Below, in pieces: positions 20,840 to 30,800 of a DNA stretch of 64,000 nucleotides; position 1 is the first letter of the stretch; every line of letters starts with the position of its first letter. The translations under genes were made by a program, and so were the position numbers. Under the pieces are notes generated by a model. The model saw only the letters and a program-made list of their open reading frames with translations. It was not told the origin of the DNA and ran no database searches. The stretch is from Chryseobacterium glaciei. Its GTDB lineage: Bacteria > Bacteroidota > Bacteroidia > Flavobacteriales > Weeksellaceae. The stretch spans positions 1,157,501-1,221,500 of the forward strand of contig NZ_CP015199.1 in NCBI RefSeq assembly GCF_001648155.1, written 5' to 3'.

Positions 20840-22005
20840 AAAAAGTATTCGTTGTTGTTGGATTAGGATTTGGAGATGAGGGGAAGGGTATCGCTACAGA
20901 TTTTCTTTCATATAAATTTTCAAATTCTATTGTAGTAAGGTTTAATGGTGGACATCAAGCAGGGCATTGTGTTGTAAATAATCTGGGTGAGAAACACATT
21001 TTTTCAAATTTTGGTTCTGGGACAATGAGAGGATTACCAACATTCTGGTCTAAGCACTGTACATTTGCTCCTAATTTTTTTGTTGAAGAAGCTTTTCAAT
21101 TAAATTTTGACTTTAATTTTTTTATTGACATTAATTCTCCAATAACAACACATTATGATGTATTATACAATAGAACAGTTGAATTAACATTAGATAAAGA
21201 TAAGAGAAAAGGTAGTTGCGGAGTTGGATTCGGTGCTACTATAGAAAGAAACAAAACTTTGCCTTTCTGTTTTCAAGATATTTTAAATGAGGATAATTTA
21301 AAGAGTAAATTATCTGATATTAGAAATTTCTATAGAAATAAAATCAATATAGATACTTCCTTCAATTTTGATAATTTTAATCATGACTTAGAAGATAAAT
21401 TATTCTGCCAAAATGTATCAAAAATAAGAAGCATGATTAGAGAAAGCAAAATTACAGTTATTAATAATTCAAAAGAAATTATTGATAATTGGGATAACAT
21501 AATTTTCGAAGGTTCACAGGGAATTATGATAGACCAAAATTTTGGTACTAAACCTTTTATTACTAAAAGTAATACAACATCTCAGAATGTCTTTGATATA
21601 TTAGGCAAAGAAAATCATTTTGACATTACCATTCTTTATGTAACAAGAGTGTATCAAACAAGACATGGTAATGGACCATTCAATATTTTGCATAACGATT
21701 TTGGACTTATAAATAACCACGACGAAACCAATGTTGAAAATGAATTTCAAGGTAAACCAAGAGCAAATTTTCTTAATATTGATGAATTAATTTACGCCAT
21801 TGAATGTGATGAAAGATTTTCTACAAATTGTAAAAAAAGTATTCTTTTTACATGTTTAGATCATTTACAAAGTGAGGAAGTCTTTTTTTATAAAAATGGT
21901 AAACTTCAATGTGAGCATTATTCAAAATTACCCCAACATCTTAACAGAAATTTTGAGAACGTTTTGTTTAGCAAAAGTAATTTTTCGGAAAATATTTTTA
22001 CATAA
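20836..22005 (+). CDS. divergent adenylosuccinate synthetase-like protein (PurA family)
   Basis: 389 aa from the GTG at 20836, which overlaps the upstream TGA in GTGA. PurA hallmarks are visible: GLGFGDEGKG (GTP loop, catalytic Asp kept), NGGHQAGH (catalytic His kept, usual Asn now Gln), FEGSQGIMID, FGTKPFITKSNTT and TRHGNGPF. PurA joins IMP and Asp using GTP. Here the Asp-binding loop GATTGR is replaced by FQGKPR, and the guanine-recognition TKLD reads TCLD. It is ~40 aa shorter than housekeeping PurA. These changes and its place on a mobile element argue against a simple purA copy. It may act on a modified or deoxy purine nucleotide, as phage PurZ does, although the Asp changed in PurZ is kept here. 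Confidence 0.8.
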   Translation: MKKVFVVVGLGFGDEGKGIATDFLSYKFSNSIVVRFNGGHQAGHCVVNNLGEKHIFSNFGSGTMRGLPTFWSKHCTFAPNFFVEEAFQLNFDFNFFIDINSPITTHYDVLYNRTVELTLDKDKRKGSCGVGFGATIERNKTLPFCFQDILNEDNLKSKLSDIRNFYRNKINIDTSFNFDNFNHDLEDKLFCQNVSKIRSMIRESKITVINNSKEIIDNWDNIIFEGSQGIMIDQNFGTKPFITKSNTTSQNVFDILGKENHFDITILYVTRVYQTRHGNGPFNILHNDFGLINNHDETNVENEFQGKPRANFLNIDELIYAIECDERFSTNCKKSILFTCLDHLQSEEVFFYKNGKLQCEHYSKLPQHLNRNFENVLFSKSNFSENIFT

Positions 22006-22192
22006 AATAACCTCTTGGACTGATCTATTTGAATTTTGTTATAAATTCTTCTTGAGTAAAGAGAAATTTGAGCTTCCAAATACAGAAGAAAATGCTGAAG
22101 CATTAAAAAATCTTCAGCAAATGGGCTATATTAAAAGAACATATTTACGAGATAAAGATTCAAAAATAACAGTCAGCTATCATGACTATTAG
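22004..22192 (+). other. orphan open frame after the PurA-like gene; possible frameshifted tail
   Basis: 62 codons stay open in the +1 frame relative to the PurA-like gene and begin exactly at its stop. The frame has no ATG at its start (KITSWTDLFEFCYKF... to VSYHDY). The only early alternative is TTG at 22052, without a convincing leader. The C-terminal half (ALKNLQQMGYIKRTYL) looks like a winged-helix element. It could be the original C-terminus lost to a frameshift, a product of programmed frameshifting at the stop, or a short gene with an unusual start. Confidence 0.4.
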
Positions 22193-22209
22193 AAATGGAA
22201 AATCGATCT

Positions 22210-23032
22210 TCAAAACCGGGGACAGGTATTGTGGTCTTTAATCGATAAATTCATACAGGGAGGTGGATTATTCTTATCAACTTCAGGTTTACCAAGCTTT
22301 CTCCAAAGAGACAGATTCAGTAATTTGCCTGAACTGTCTAATTTGTCGGTGATTATAAAATCTTCTTTTTTCGGAGTATAACTTTTTAGGAACCATCTAA
22401 ACCCTCCAGCAGTTAAAAATTCTTTATGGACCACATCCATGATGCTTTCGGGAAGCACACTAACTGTGCTTTGCCAGCGGCATACATGTTCTCAAAATGG
22501 GTTACCAGTTTACCTTCAATAGTATACTGACTGACAGGTTGAAGATAGATAACATTTCGGTTCCGTGCCCTGTTCATTCGATATATTTTAAGACTTCGCT
22601 CACTGGCTGAAATTTTCTCTAAATTACTGCTATGTACATGAAGGCTGTTGTCGTCTTTAGAAATGATCCCAATATAGTGATCCTTTACATCGAATTTTCA
22701 ACAAAATGATAATATACCAAACGGGCTATAGATTTCCTATATTTTTCGCCTTCTAATGATAAGGCGTAATGTACATTATATAGATTACTTTGAAGGTATT
22801 TGTTGAACTGTTTTACAAAAATTAGCTTCATCACCTTTTCAGGCATCATTCGTTCTCTTCCAAATAATGAGTTAGATTGGCGTTCAAGACTCTTCAAACG
22901 TCCATAGTTGGAAATTGAATAAATCTCAAAACCTTCAATCAGCTTCCACTCTTCATCCTGAAGATTTTTTAAGGAAATATTATAAAGAACTTCTTTTACA
23001 TATTGGTCTTCAAATTCTGAGGGTAGTTTCAT
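22210..23032 (-). pseudogene. NUMOD4-type homing-endonuclease-like gene, frameshifted
   Basis: The first segment (23032-22685) has a NUMOD4 motif, EEWKLIEGFEIYSISNYGRL, followed by KSLERQS. Its frame breaks after HFVEN: restoring one T near 22695 gives HFVENFDVKDHYIGIIS and a second open segment (~22684-22465). A further shift near 22462 (GKAQLVCFPES) leads into the third segment (22458-22210), which carries NUMOD1/IENR-like GGFRWFLKSY. NUMOD modules bind DNA in HNH and GIY-YIG homing endonucleases. No nuclease motif was identified, and the gene looks dead by two single-base indels. It lies between the two cargo regions. Confidence 0.65.
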
Positions 23033-23450
23033 GAGTTGAATAATTTTTTAATTTACATACCTATTTGTGCTTAATAAAATATTGATACGGTAAAAATAGA
23101 AATTATCATTAAAAAGTATATAATACGGTATTCCGTAATGTATGCACTTACAATATTTTTATTTTTATATTCCAACCTTTGAAAGAATTTTTGCATCTAT
23201 AATATAATACGACATGTTCTGTCGCTTCGCAAGCATATCTTTGCTACAGAGCATCAAACCAGAGAGATATGATAAAAAAATGAAAAATAAATCAAAACAT
23301 ATTGAAAATTATGTTAAATTCGCAAAAAATTAAATAAAAACACAAAAATGAAAAAGAATTACTCTGCAAAACAAGTGCATTTTCTATGCATAGTTCTGGA
23401 TAATCATCCAGTTACATCAACAATGTATATAAACTAACAATAATACAAGT
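23033..23450. other. AT-rich intergenic region upstream of the Rhs locus
   Basis: About 420 bp. The only item seen is a 29-codon ORF at 23348-23437 (MKKNYSAKQVHF start), 13 bp before the T9SS gene, which may be a leader peptide or chance. The rest is AT-rich, without hairpins or repeats that I can support. Confidence 0.4.
23348..23437 (+). CDS. possible 29-aa leader ORF
   Basis: ATG to TAA, 29 codons, with a basic N-terminus (MKKNYSAKQ). It lies immediately upstream of the T9SS protein gene. I do not recognise it and there is no direct evidence of translation. Confidence 0.25.
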   Translation: MKKNYSAKQVHFLCIVLDNHPVTSTMYIN

Positions 23451-25007
23451 ATGAAAAAACTTTACATGGGTGCACTTATAGTGTGCACGACTGCTGTATT
23501 GTATTCTCAGGAAGTGGTTTGGCAAAAGGATATTAAATCCAATACGCAGGATTTCTTATCACAGGTCACTACAACAATTGACGGACAGTATTTAATTACA
23601 GGAAGCAGCATTCAGCCTTCCAAAGTATCAACACAAAACAAACAGAATAACGGTTACGATTTTCACTTGGTAAAATTGAACCAGCAGGGCGAGCAGGTCT
23701 TTGAAAAGTTCTTTGTTGGAAATAATCATGACTTCCTTTCTGCTAATGTACCTACACAGGAAGGCGGGAATTTATTAGCGGGAACTTCTTACAGCGGGAA
23801 GGGGCTGGATAAAAAAGATGAAAGTAACGGAGGTTCAGATATATGGCTCATAAAAATTAATGAGTTTGGAGACGAAATCTGGCAAAAAACAATTGGCTCT
23901 AAAGCTGATGAAGAAGCAAGATCAGTTATCCAAACCACAGATTTAGGATTTTTTGTTGCCGGAAATGTGCAAAACTCAGCTAAAGGCTATGGTTCCAAGG
24001 ATATTTTAATTATCAAATTAGACAAGCACGGAAAAGAATTATCCCAATTAATCTTAGGTGGAAAAGGTTTGGATGAAGTAGAGAAAATGATTCCTACAAA
24101 AGATGGCGGTGCCTTGTTAGGCATCTATTCCAGAAGCAATGCCGGAGGCTCAAAGAAAACTGAAAACTTCGGAGAGGGTGATTATTGGATTATCAAACTT
24201 AATAAGGAAGGAAAAGTTGAATGGGAGAAAAACTTTGGAGGAAAAGGTGATGATCATTTGAGAACATTAGCTTTAACATCTACAGGATTCTTGATTGGTG
24301 GAGAATCTAGATCTGAGAGATCAGGAAATAAAATGGTTGGAATTGAAGAAGGAACCGATGTTTGGCTGATCTCGTTGAATGAAAGAGGTGATGAAATCTG
24401 GCAGAAATCCTACAATTTCAAAAACAGAGATGTTTTGATGGGTATGAGTGTTTTACATTCTGCCGATGATAAAACCTCCACTGGGATTTTGATAGGAGGC
24501 TACACGCAAGCTGAGGGGAAAATTCAAAGTGATGATGAAAAATTCTGGATGCTGTATTTGGATGGGAGCGGAAATGAACAATGGCGAAAATACGTAAAAG
24601 GTGAGTCTTCTCAAAGAGAAGAAAGACTTTCAGACATTAAGTTAAACAGGGATGGCTCGATCATTTTAGCAGGCACGAGTGCGGAGCAACTTGGCTCTGA
24701 AAATTGGAAGATTATAAAGCTAGGTGACAAGCAAATTGACCAATTGATTGTAAAACAAGACATCAAAATTTATCCAAATCCTGTATCAGATTATGCTTAT
24801 GTAGAAATTGGGTTTGAGGGTTTGAGAGAGGGAGCGTTTGAGGCGGAAATTAATCTTTACGATATGAGTGGACGACAATTACAAAGTTTAAAAACCAAGA
24901 ATAAAGTAACCAAAATCAATACGCAAAATCTAATTCAGGGAGCTTATTTAATTACCATAAAAACTGATACCAATAAAGCGGCTAATGCTAAATTGATTAA
25001 AAAATAA
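23451..25007 (+). CDS. T9SS-sorted beta-propeller-like protein, first gene of the Rhs operon
   Basis: 518 aa. The signal peptide is cleaved near LYSQE. Residues ~25-425 hold repeated units of the form DGQYLITGSS / GSDIWLIKINEFGDEIWQKT(I/Y)G, a PQQ/kelch-like propeller pattern. The last ~80 residues (IKIYPNPVSDYAYVEIG to KLIKK) are a type A T9SS C-terminal domain. It is 9 bp upstream of the YD-repeat protein and 2.8 kb upstream of the Rhs toxin, all on one strand. The same order is known in Chryseobacterium-type Rhs loci, where this protein may present or anchor the toxin. Export by T9SS is well supported by the C-terminus; the link to the toxin is inferred from gene order. Confidence 0.82.
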   Translation: MKKLYMGALIVCTTAVLYSQEVVWQKDIKSNTQDFLSQVTTTIDGQYLITGSSIQPSKVSTQNKQNNGYDFHLVKLNQQGEQVFEKFFVGNNHDFLSANVPTQEGGNLLAGTSYSGKGLDKKDESNGGSDIWLIKINEFGDEIWQKTIGSKADEEARSVIQTTDLGFFVAGNVQNSAKGYGSKDILIIKLDKHGKELSQLILGGKGLDEVEKMIPTKDGGALLGIYSRSNAGGSKKTENFGEGDYWIIKLNKEGKVEWEKNFGGKGDDHLRTLALTSTGFLIGGESRSERSGNKMVGIEEGTDVWLISLNERGDEIWQKSYNFKNRDVLMGMSVLHSADDKTSTGILIGGYTQAEGKIQSDDEKFWMLYLDGSGNEQWRKYVKGESSQREERLSDIKLNRDGSIILAGTSAEQLGSENWKIIKLGDKQIDQLIVKQDIKIYPNPVSDYAYVEIGFEGLREGAFEAEINLYDMSGRQLQSLKTKNKVTKINTQNLIQGAYLITIKTDTNKAANAKLIKK

Positions 25008-25016
25008 ACACAACTT

Positions 25017-27812
25017 ATGAAGAAAACAATTAAAATGATGAGTATTGGTTTGGGAATTGTTTCCTCAGCTCTTTATGCTCAAAACGATATAAACTTTGGG
25101 GATTTTCCCAAACCAGTGCCTTCGGTTTCATCTTTAGCCACTTATTCAAATGCTCCTGAATCTAATGCCTCAGGAATTCCGAGCATTACTTTACCTTTAT
25201 TGACATTGCCTACCAGCAATAACAGCGTAAGTTTAAATACAGGCTTATCCTATAATCCTATGAATACTTCTGAATCTGAACCTGCGAGCCAGGTTGGTAA
25301 CGGATGGTCGTTGTTTGCAGGAGGAGTCATTTCCAGAAGTATTGTTGGAGATATTGATGAAATGCATGATAATGCTAGTAGAAGTGATTATGAGAAAAAT
25401 AATTTTGATGATATTTATTATTACAGTCTCCCCGGAGCTTCAGGAAAGTTAAGGTTTAAAAGAAATGTGCAAAACAACACTTTTGAGCTCGTTAACCTAT
25501 CTTCAAATAAGATCAGAATCAATTATTTATCTGAAAGTAATACTGCTACTCTTATTGTAAAATCATTTACTATAACAGATACAAAGGGGATACAATATAT
25601 TTTTAATGATTACAGCAGAAGTAACCAGAGACCGGATTCTAATACTCGTGGAGGAAGAGTTTATAAGTCTGCTTTCTTTTTAACTCAAATAAAAGATGCC
25701 AACAATATTGAGCTGGCCAATTTTTCTTATCAGAAAGATATAAAATATAAGGCCAATGGAACTACGCTTTCATATGAAACCTGCAAGTTAAAAACCATTA
25801 CTTCTCCGGGATATGGAAAAATAGAGTTTGATAATGTGTATGAGTCCTCATTGGAAGGCACTATGAATGATCCTTATAAAGTAAATAAAGTTATTTTAAA
25901 AGATAATTACAATCATATTATTTCAGGGTATTCTTTTGAATATGTTAATGCTTTTAACAGAACATTAGACAAACTGAAAAAACTCAATAGAAATTCTATT
26001 GCCACTGAAACTACTGCATTTGAATATAGTACCGTTTCTTATGACAGCCCTTCTTATTATGGAATCGACCTAAGTTCTTTGTGCCCCGGTTATGCCACTG
26101 CATTACCAAATAATCCCGGAGTTTTAAAAAGAGTGATCAATCCTTCGGGAGGAGTTGTTGAATATAACTTCGAGCACCATCAGGTATATGTTAACAGAGC
26201 AGATCCTGCTTATCTTAATTCCATTATGGATGGGGATAATTATGTAGATTCGGCCGTGCAATATCTGGAACCAATAAGCGATATATTATATGATACCAAT
26301 CATGCAACGGAATACTCATTTACCGTTACCGGAACCAAACCAAGAAAAATATTTATCGCATTTGGATATGATGAATTATTTACCCCTCCTTTATATTGGG
26401 ATACCAATACCCCTCCTTATGTTGACTATCTTGTTAACAGTGGCGGACAGTTTCTTTTTGGAACGACATGCGGAGCCAATACCATTACAAGAGAGTTTTT
26501 CTTATCTCCGGGAACTTATAAATTAAGAGTTACGGGTTCCGGAGGAAGAGGGCTGGCGAATATATTTCAAATTGCCCACCTTCCGCTCCCACTAAAAAAC
26601 ACTGCTCAAATTGGAGGAGTAAGAATTGCCAATATAAAATACTATAATAGTAAAACAGACACTACTCCTGTAAAAACCACTAAATTCGAGTATAACAGTT
26701 TTTCAGACAGTAACACCTCTTCCGGATATGCTTTTTCTCCTGAAATAGATATGAATGGCAGCACTTATATACTTTATAAAAATGTTAAGATTACTAATAC
26801 TGATGATGGGAACGGGTATGTGAAATATTATTATAAAACCCCTGATGATTATCCTCAAGTTCCCTATACTGTAGACGGAGTCAGTAAAATGTATTGGCCT
26901 TATTACGCCTTTACAAGCGGAGGACTATTAGATAAAAAAGAAGTTTATGATGCTCAGAATAAGCTGCTGGCATTAGAAAAAAGCGAATATACATTTGCGG
27001 ATATTCCCGGAACTGCAGACTACTCTGTTTTTGAAGACATCTATTCTAAATTGGGATGGCTGAAGAAAATTGTGAATACTTCAACTTCTTACTTTGAAAA
27101 TAACCAAAGCTTAGAAGAGCAGGCTGAAACTAATTTCAGTGAATATAATTTCGAAATGTCATCTACTAAAAAAATATCAGATGGCAGTACTGTAGAACAG
27201 TTTTATACTTATCCGGAAACCGGATATTCTAATCTCTCCAGTGCTCATATTATGAGTGTTCCTGTAGTAATTCAGGAAAAAAATGATGGGAAACTGGTTT
27301 CTAAAACAGAAACGAAATTTGATAATCCAAGCTCTACTTTTCCTACCTCTGTAGTTACTTCCAATATCAATGATAACTCAACAAAAGCCATTACTATTAA
27401 CCAATATGATGATAGAGGGAATATTGTTCAGTTTACATCTGCTGTAGGCATTCCTTCGGCTGTTGTATATGGTTGTGACAAAACAAAGCCTCTTGCTAAA
27501 ATTGAAGGCGCAACCTATGCACAGGTTTCATCACTGATACAACCAATCATTGATGCCTCCAATGCAGATGCAGCAGATCCGTCAAAGGAAGGCTTACTTC
27601 TTATAGCGTTAGATAATTTCAGAAAACTGGATCAGTTAAAAAGTTTCCAAATTACTACTTATACTTATGATCCGCTGATCGGAAGCACCACTGCAACCCA
27701 ACCCAACGGAATGAGAGAAATTTATAAATATGACACCAGCAACAGGCTTGAAAAAGTGGTTGACATGAATGGAGTTACATTAAAAGAATACAAGTATAAT
27801 TACAAAAACTAA
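25017..27812 (+). CDS. Rhs/YD-repeat-like secreted protein (N-terminal partner of Rhs)
   Basis: 931 aa with a signal peptide ending near LYAQND. The N-terminal part begins with IPSITLPLLTLPT and GWSLFAGGVISRSIVGDIDEM, which resembles the SpvB/Tc-toxin-like start of Bacteroidota Rhs systems. The middle has Tyr-rich beta units, and the C-terminus has YD-type repeats (NQYDDRGNIVQF, REIYKYDTSNRLEKVVDMNG). It has no toxin tip. It ends 6 bp before the Rhs toxin gene and probably forms part of the same shell or delivery particle. The 9-bp and 6-bp gaps make a clear three-gene operon with the T9SS protein. Confidence 0.8.
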   Translation: MKKTIKMMSIGLGIVSSALYAQNDINFGDFPKPVPSVSSLATYSNAPESNASGIPSITLPLLTLPTSNNSVSLNTGLSYNPMNTSESEPASQVGNGWSLFAGGVISRSIVGDIDEMHDNASRSDYEKNNFDDIYYYSLPGASGKLRFKRNVQNNTFELVNLSSNKIRINYLSESNTATLIVKSFTITDTKGIQYIFNDYSRSNQRPDSNTRGGRVYKSAFFLTQIKDANNIELANFSYQKDIKYKANGTTLSYETCKLKTITSPGYGKIEFDNVYESSLEGTMNDPYKVNKVILKDNYNHIISGYSFEYVNAFNRTLDKLKKLNRNSIATETTAFEYSTVSYDSPSYYGIDLSSLCPGYATALPNNPGVLKRVINPSGGVVEYNFEHHQVYVNRADPAYLNSIMDGDNYVDSAVQYLEPISDILYDTNHATEYSFTVTGTKPRKIFIAFGYDELFTPPLYWDTNTPPYVDYLVNSGGQFLFGTTCGANTITREFFLSPGTYKLRVTGSGGRGLANIFQIAHLPLPLKNTAQIGGVRIANIKYYNSKTDTTPVKTTKFEYNSFSDSNTSSGYAFSPEIDMNGSTYILYKNVKITNTDDGNGYVKYYYKTPDDYPQVPYTVDGVSKMYWPYYAFTSGGLLDKKEVYDAQNKLLALEKSEYTFADIPGTADYSVFEDIYSKLGWLKKIVNTSTSYFENNQSLEEQAETNFSEYNFEMSSTKKISDGSTVEQFYTYPETGYSNLSSAHIMSVPVVIQEKNDGKLVSKTETKFDNPSSTFPTSVVTSNINDNSTKAITINQYDDRGNIVQFTSAVGIPSAVVYGCDKTKPLAKIEGATYAQVSSLIQPIIDASNADAADPSKEGLLLIALDNFRKLDQLKSFQITTYTYDPLIGSTTATQPNGMREIYKYDTSNRLEKVVDMNGVTLKEYKYNYKN

Positions 27813-27818
27813 CACACG

Positions 27819-30800
27819 ATGAAAAAAATACTATTAATAACTAATTTTCTGTTAGTTGGTTTTACCTATGCACAATCCGGGCTTAGCACAACAGAAAACT
27901 ATGTATACGAAAAAAACTGTTTAACGGAAGACTGCTCGAAGAAAGTAGAAAATGTAAAATATTTTGACGGTCTTGGAAGGCTGAAACAAAACATATCCTT
28001 AAAAGCAACACCCGCCGGAAAAGACATTGCTCTCCCTGTAGAATATGACAGTTACGGAAGACAGATAAAAGAATATCTTGCCATTCCTCAGACAGGAACG
28101 CAGGATGGGGCAATGTACCCTGATCCGCTTTCCAATGCTATTGCTGTATATGGCAATGAGAAGATCTATACTGAAAAAACGTTTGAGGCTTCACCATTAG
28201 ATAAGGTTTTACAACAAAAACAATTAGGAAATGCATGGTCTGCTCACCCTGTGAACTTCTCATACTCTGCCAATACTGCCAATGAAGTAAAAAAATATAC
28301 TGTCGAAACTACATGGCAGGAAGGAAGAACAAACAGTGAACTGAGTATTTCAGGAAATTATCTTGCCAATTCATTATTCAAATCTACCGTTATCGATGAA
28401 GACGGTAACAGCAGTATTGAATTTAAAAACAAAAAAGGGCAGACTGTCTTAATCAGAAAAAAAGACGGGACTCAAAATGTTGACACTTATTATGTGTATA
28501 ATGAATATAACCAGTTGGCATATACCATTCCTCCACTGGCTTCTCAGCCAGGGTTAGTAGATGACACAACGCTTAATAATCTTTGTTATCAATACAGATA
28601 TGACGGCTGGAACCGTGCTGTAGAAAAGAAACTTCCCGGAAAAGGCTGGGAATACATGCTGTATGATAAACAAAACAGATTGGTTGGAAGTCAGGATACG
28701 GTTTTAAAGGCTAAAGGACAGTGGATTTACACCAAGTATGACCAATTCGGAAGAGTGGCTATATCCGGAATCTCAACGGGATATGATAGAAGTGTAGAGC
28801 AGGCAGAAATAGATGGATTGGGAGCTAATAATGTCAACAGATTGACTACAGCACCATTTAACAGACAAGGGGTAGATGTTTATTATGGAAATCAAGATAT
28901 AACCTATCCTAATTCTACTAAATGGGTGACATTATTATCTTTGAATTATTATGACACCTATCCGCCTTACAGTTTTAATCCGTCATTTCCTCCTAATGCT
29001 TTAACAGATAATTCTACAGGAAATAATACAAGCACAAAAAGTCTTTCTGTAATGAGTCTGATAAAGAATATTGAAGATGATAACTGGACAAAAAACTATA
29101 ATTATTATGATGCCAAAGGAAGAGTTTTAGAAACCTATTCTATCAACCATTTGGGAGGATACACTAAAACAGACCTTACGGTGGATTTTGCGGGAGTACC
29201 ACAAAAAACAGAAATGTATCATGTAAGAAAACAAGGTGAAGTAGGAGTAACGATTAAAGAACGTTTTGATTATGATCTTCAAAACAGACTGTTGAAGCAT
29301 TGGCATCAGGTAGGCAGTAAACCTGAGCAGCTTTTGGTTGAAAATTCATATAATGAATTATCACAGCTTACCAATAAAAAAGTAGGAAACAATCTTCAAA
29401 GTATAGATTATGCTTACAATATAAGAGGTTTGGTAACTGATGTTAACAAAAACCAGATGGGATTAGCCGATTTGGGAGGAAAGCTGTTTTCATATAGAAT
29501 TAAATACAACCAAAAAGAAGGAATCACCAATCCTGATTCGGGATTGTTTCCTGATAAAAATGTAATTCCTAAATACAATGGGAATATTACAGAGGTAGAC
29601 TGGAGAGCAGTTGAAACGATAGGTTCCAATCCATCCTTTACTCCAAAAAGATATGGTTATGCTTATGATGGTTTGAATAGAGTTACCGCCGGATATTATC
29701 AGAATCCCAATAATCCGTATAGTAAAGAAAATACAGAATCTATTGATTATGATCTCAACGGAAATATCTCAAAGCTCTACAGGACTGCTATATTGGAAGG
29801 CGGAACCAATACTGCAACAGTAATCGATAGATTATCTTACAGCTATATAGGAAATCAAATAACAAATATTAATGATGCCTCTCAAAACTCTACTGGATAT
29901 GAAGGTGGAGGAAACATGATCTCTTATGATGTCAACGGGAATATGACAACAATGCCTGACAAAAGTATTTCTTCTATAAAATATAACTATCTGAATCTTC
30001 CTAATTACTTACATGTCAATAAGAACAGCATTGAAGATGTTACTATTAATACCAAATATAGAGCAGATGGAACTAAGCTAACAAAGGAAAATACTACTGT
30101 TTTAATAGGAGTTGCAGGACCTACAACAACCAAAAGAACTACAGATTATCTGGATGGTTTCCAGTATTTTAAATTAGAAAATATCAACGGCGGAGGGTCT
30201 TCGGAAATGCTAATGAGCAATTCATTATCTATCAAAGCCATGCAACCGCAGATATTCAGTCTTGATGGTCCTGTCGTTACCGATCCAACAATTGACCCTC
30301 CCTTTGGAGGTGGAGGTATTATTGTAGATGTAAAGACTGAAGATCTGCAGTTTTTTCCAACGTCAGAAGGTTTTTATGATTATCAGAAAGATCAGTATAT
30401 TTACCAGTATAAAGATCATTTAGGAAATGTAAGAATAAGTTTCGCAAGAAACAGCACAGGAGCTCTTGAAATCACCGATAAAAATGATTACTATCCCTTT
30501 GGGATGAATCATCTAAAGACGGGTACAGCATTCTTTGGATTAGGAATTTATCAAAACTATAAGTATAATGATAAAGAACTTCAGGAAACAGGAATGTACA
30601 GTTACGGATGGCGAGATTATATGCCGGATATAGGAAGATGGAACGGTATTGATCAGCTTGCTGAAAAATATCTTTCTACAAGTACGTATGCGTATGTAGC
30701 TAATAATCCTATTTCATTATCTGATGTAGACGGAAGATGGTTTGATCAAGATGGACATATCATCAATACTTCCGGACAGACAATGGAAATCGTACGAAAA

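Noticed and set aside
20836..22005. Phage PurZ (2-aminoadenylosuccinate synthetase) identity
   Set aside because: The Asp of GDEGKG, which is changed in PurZ, is kept, and no MazZ- or DatZ-like partner was seen nearby. Only a distant parallel is claimed.
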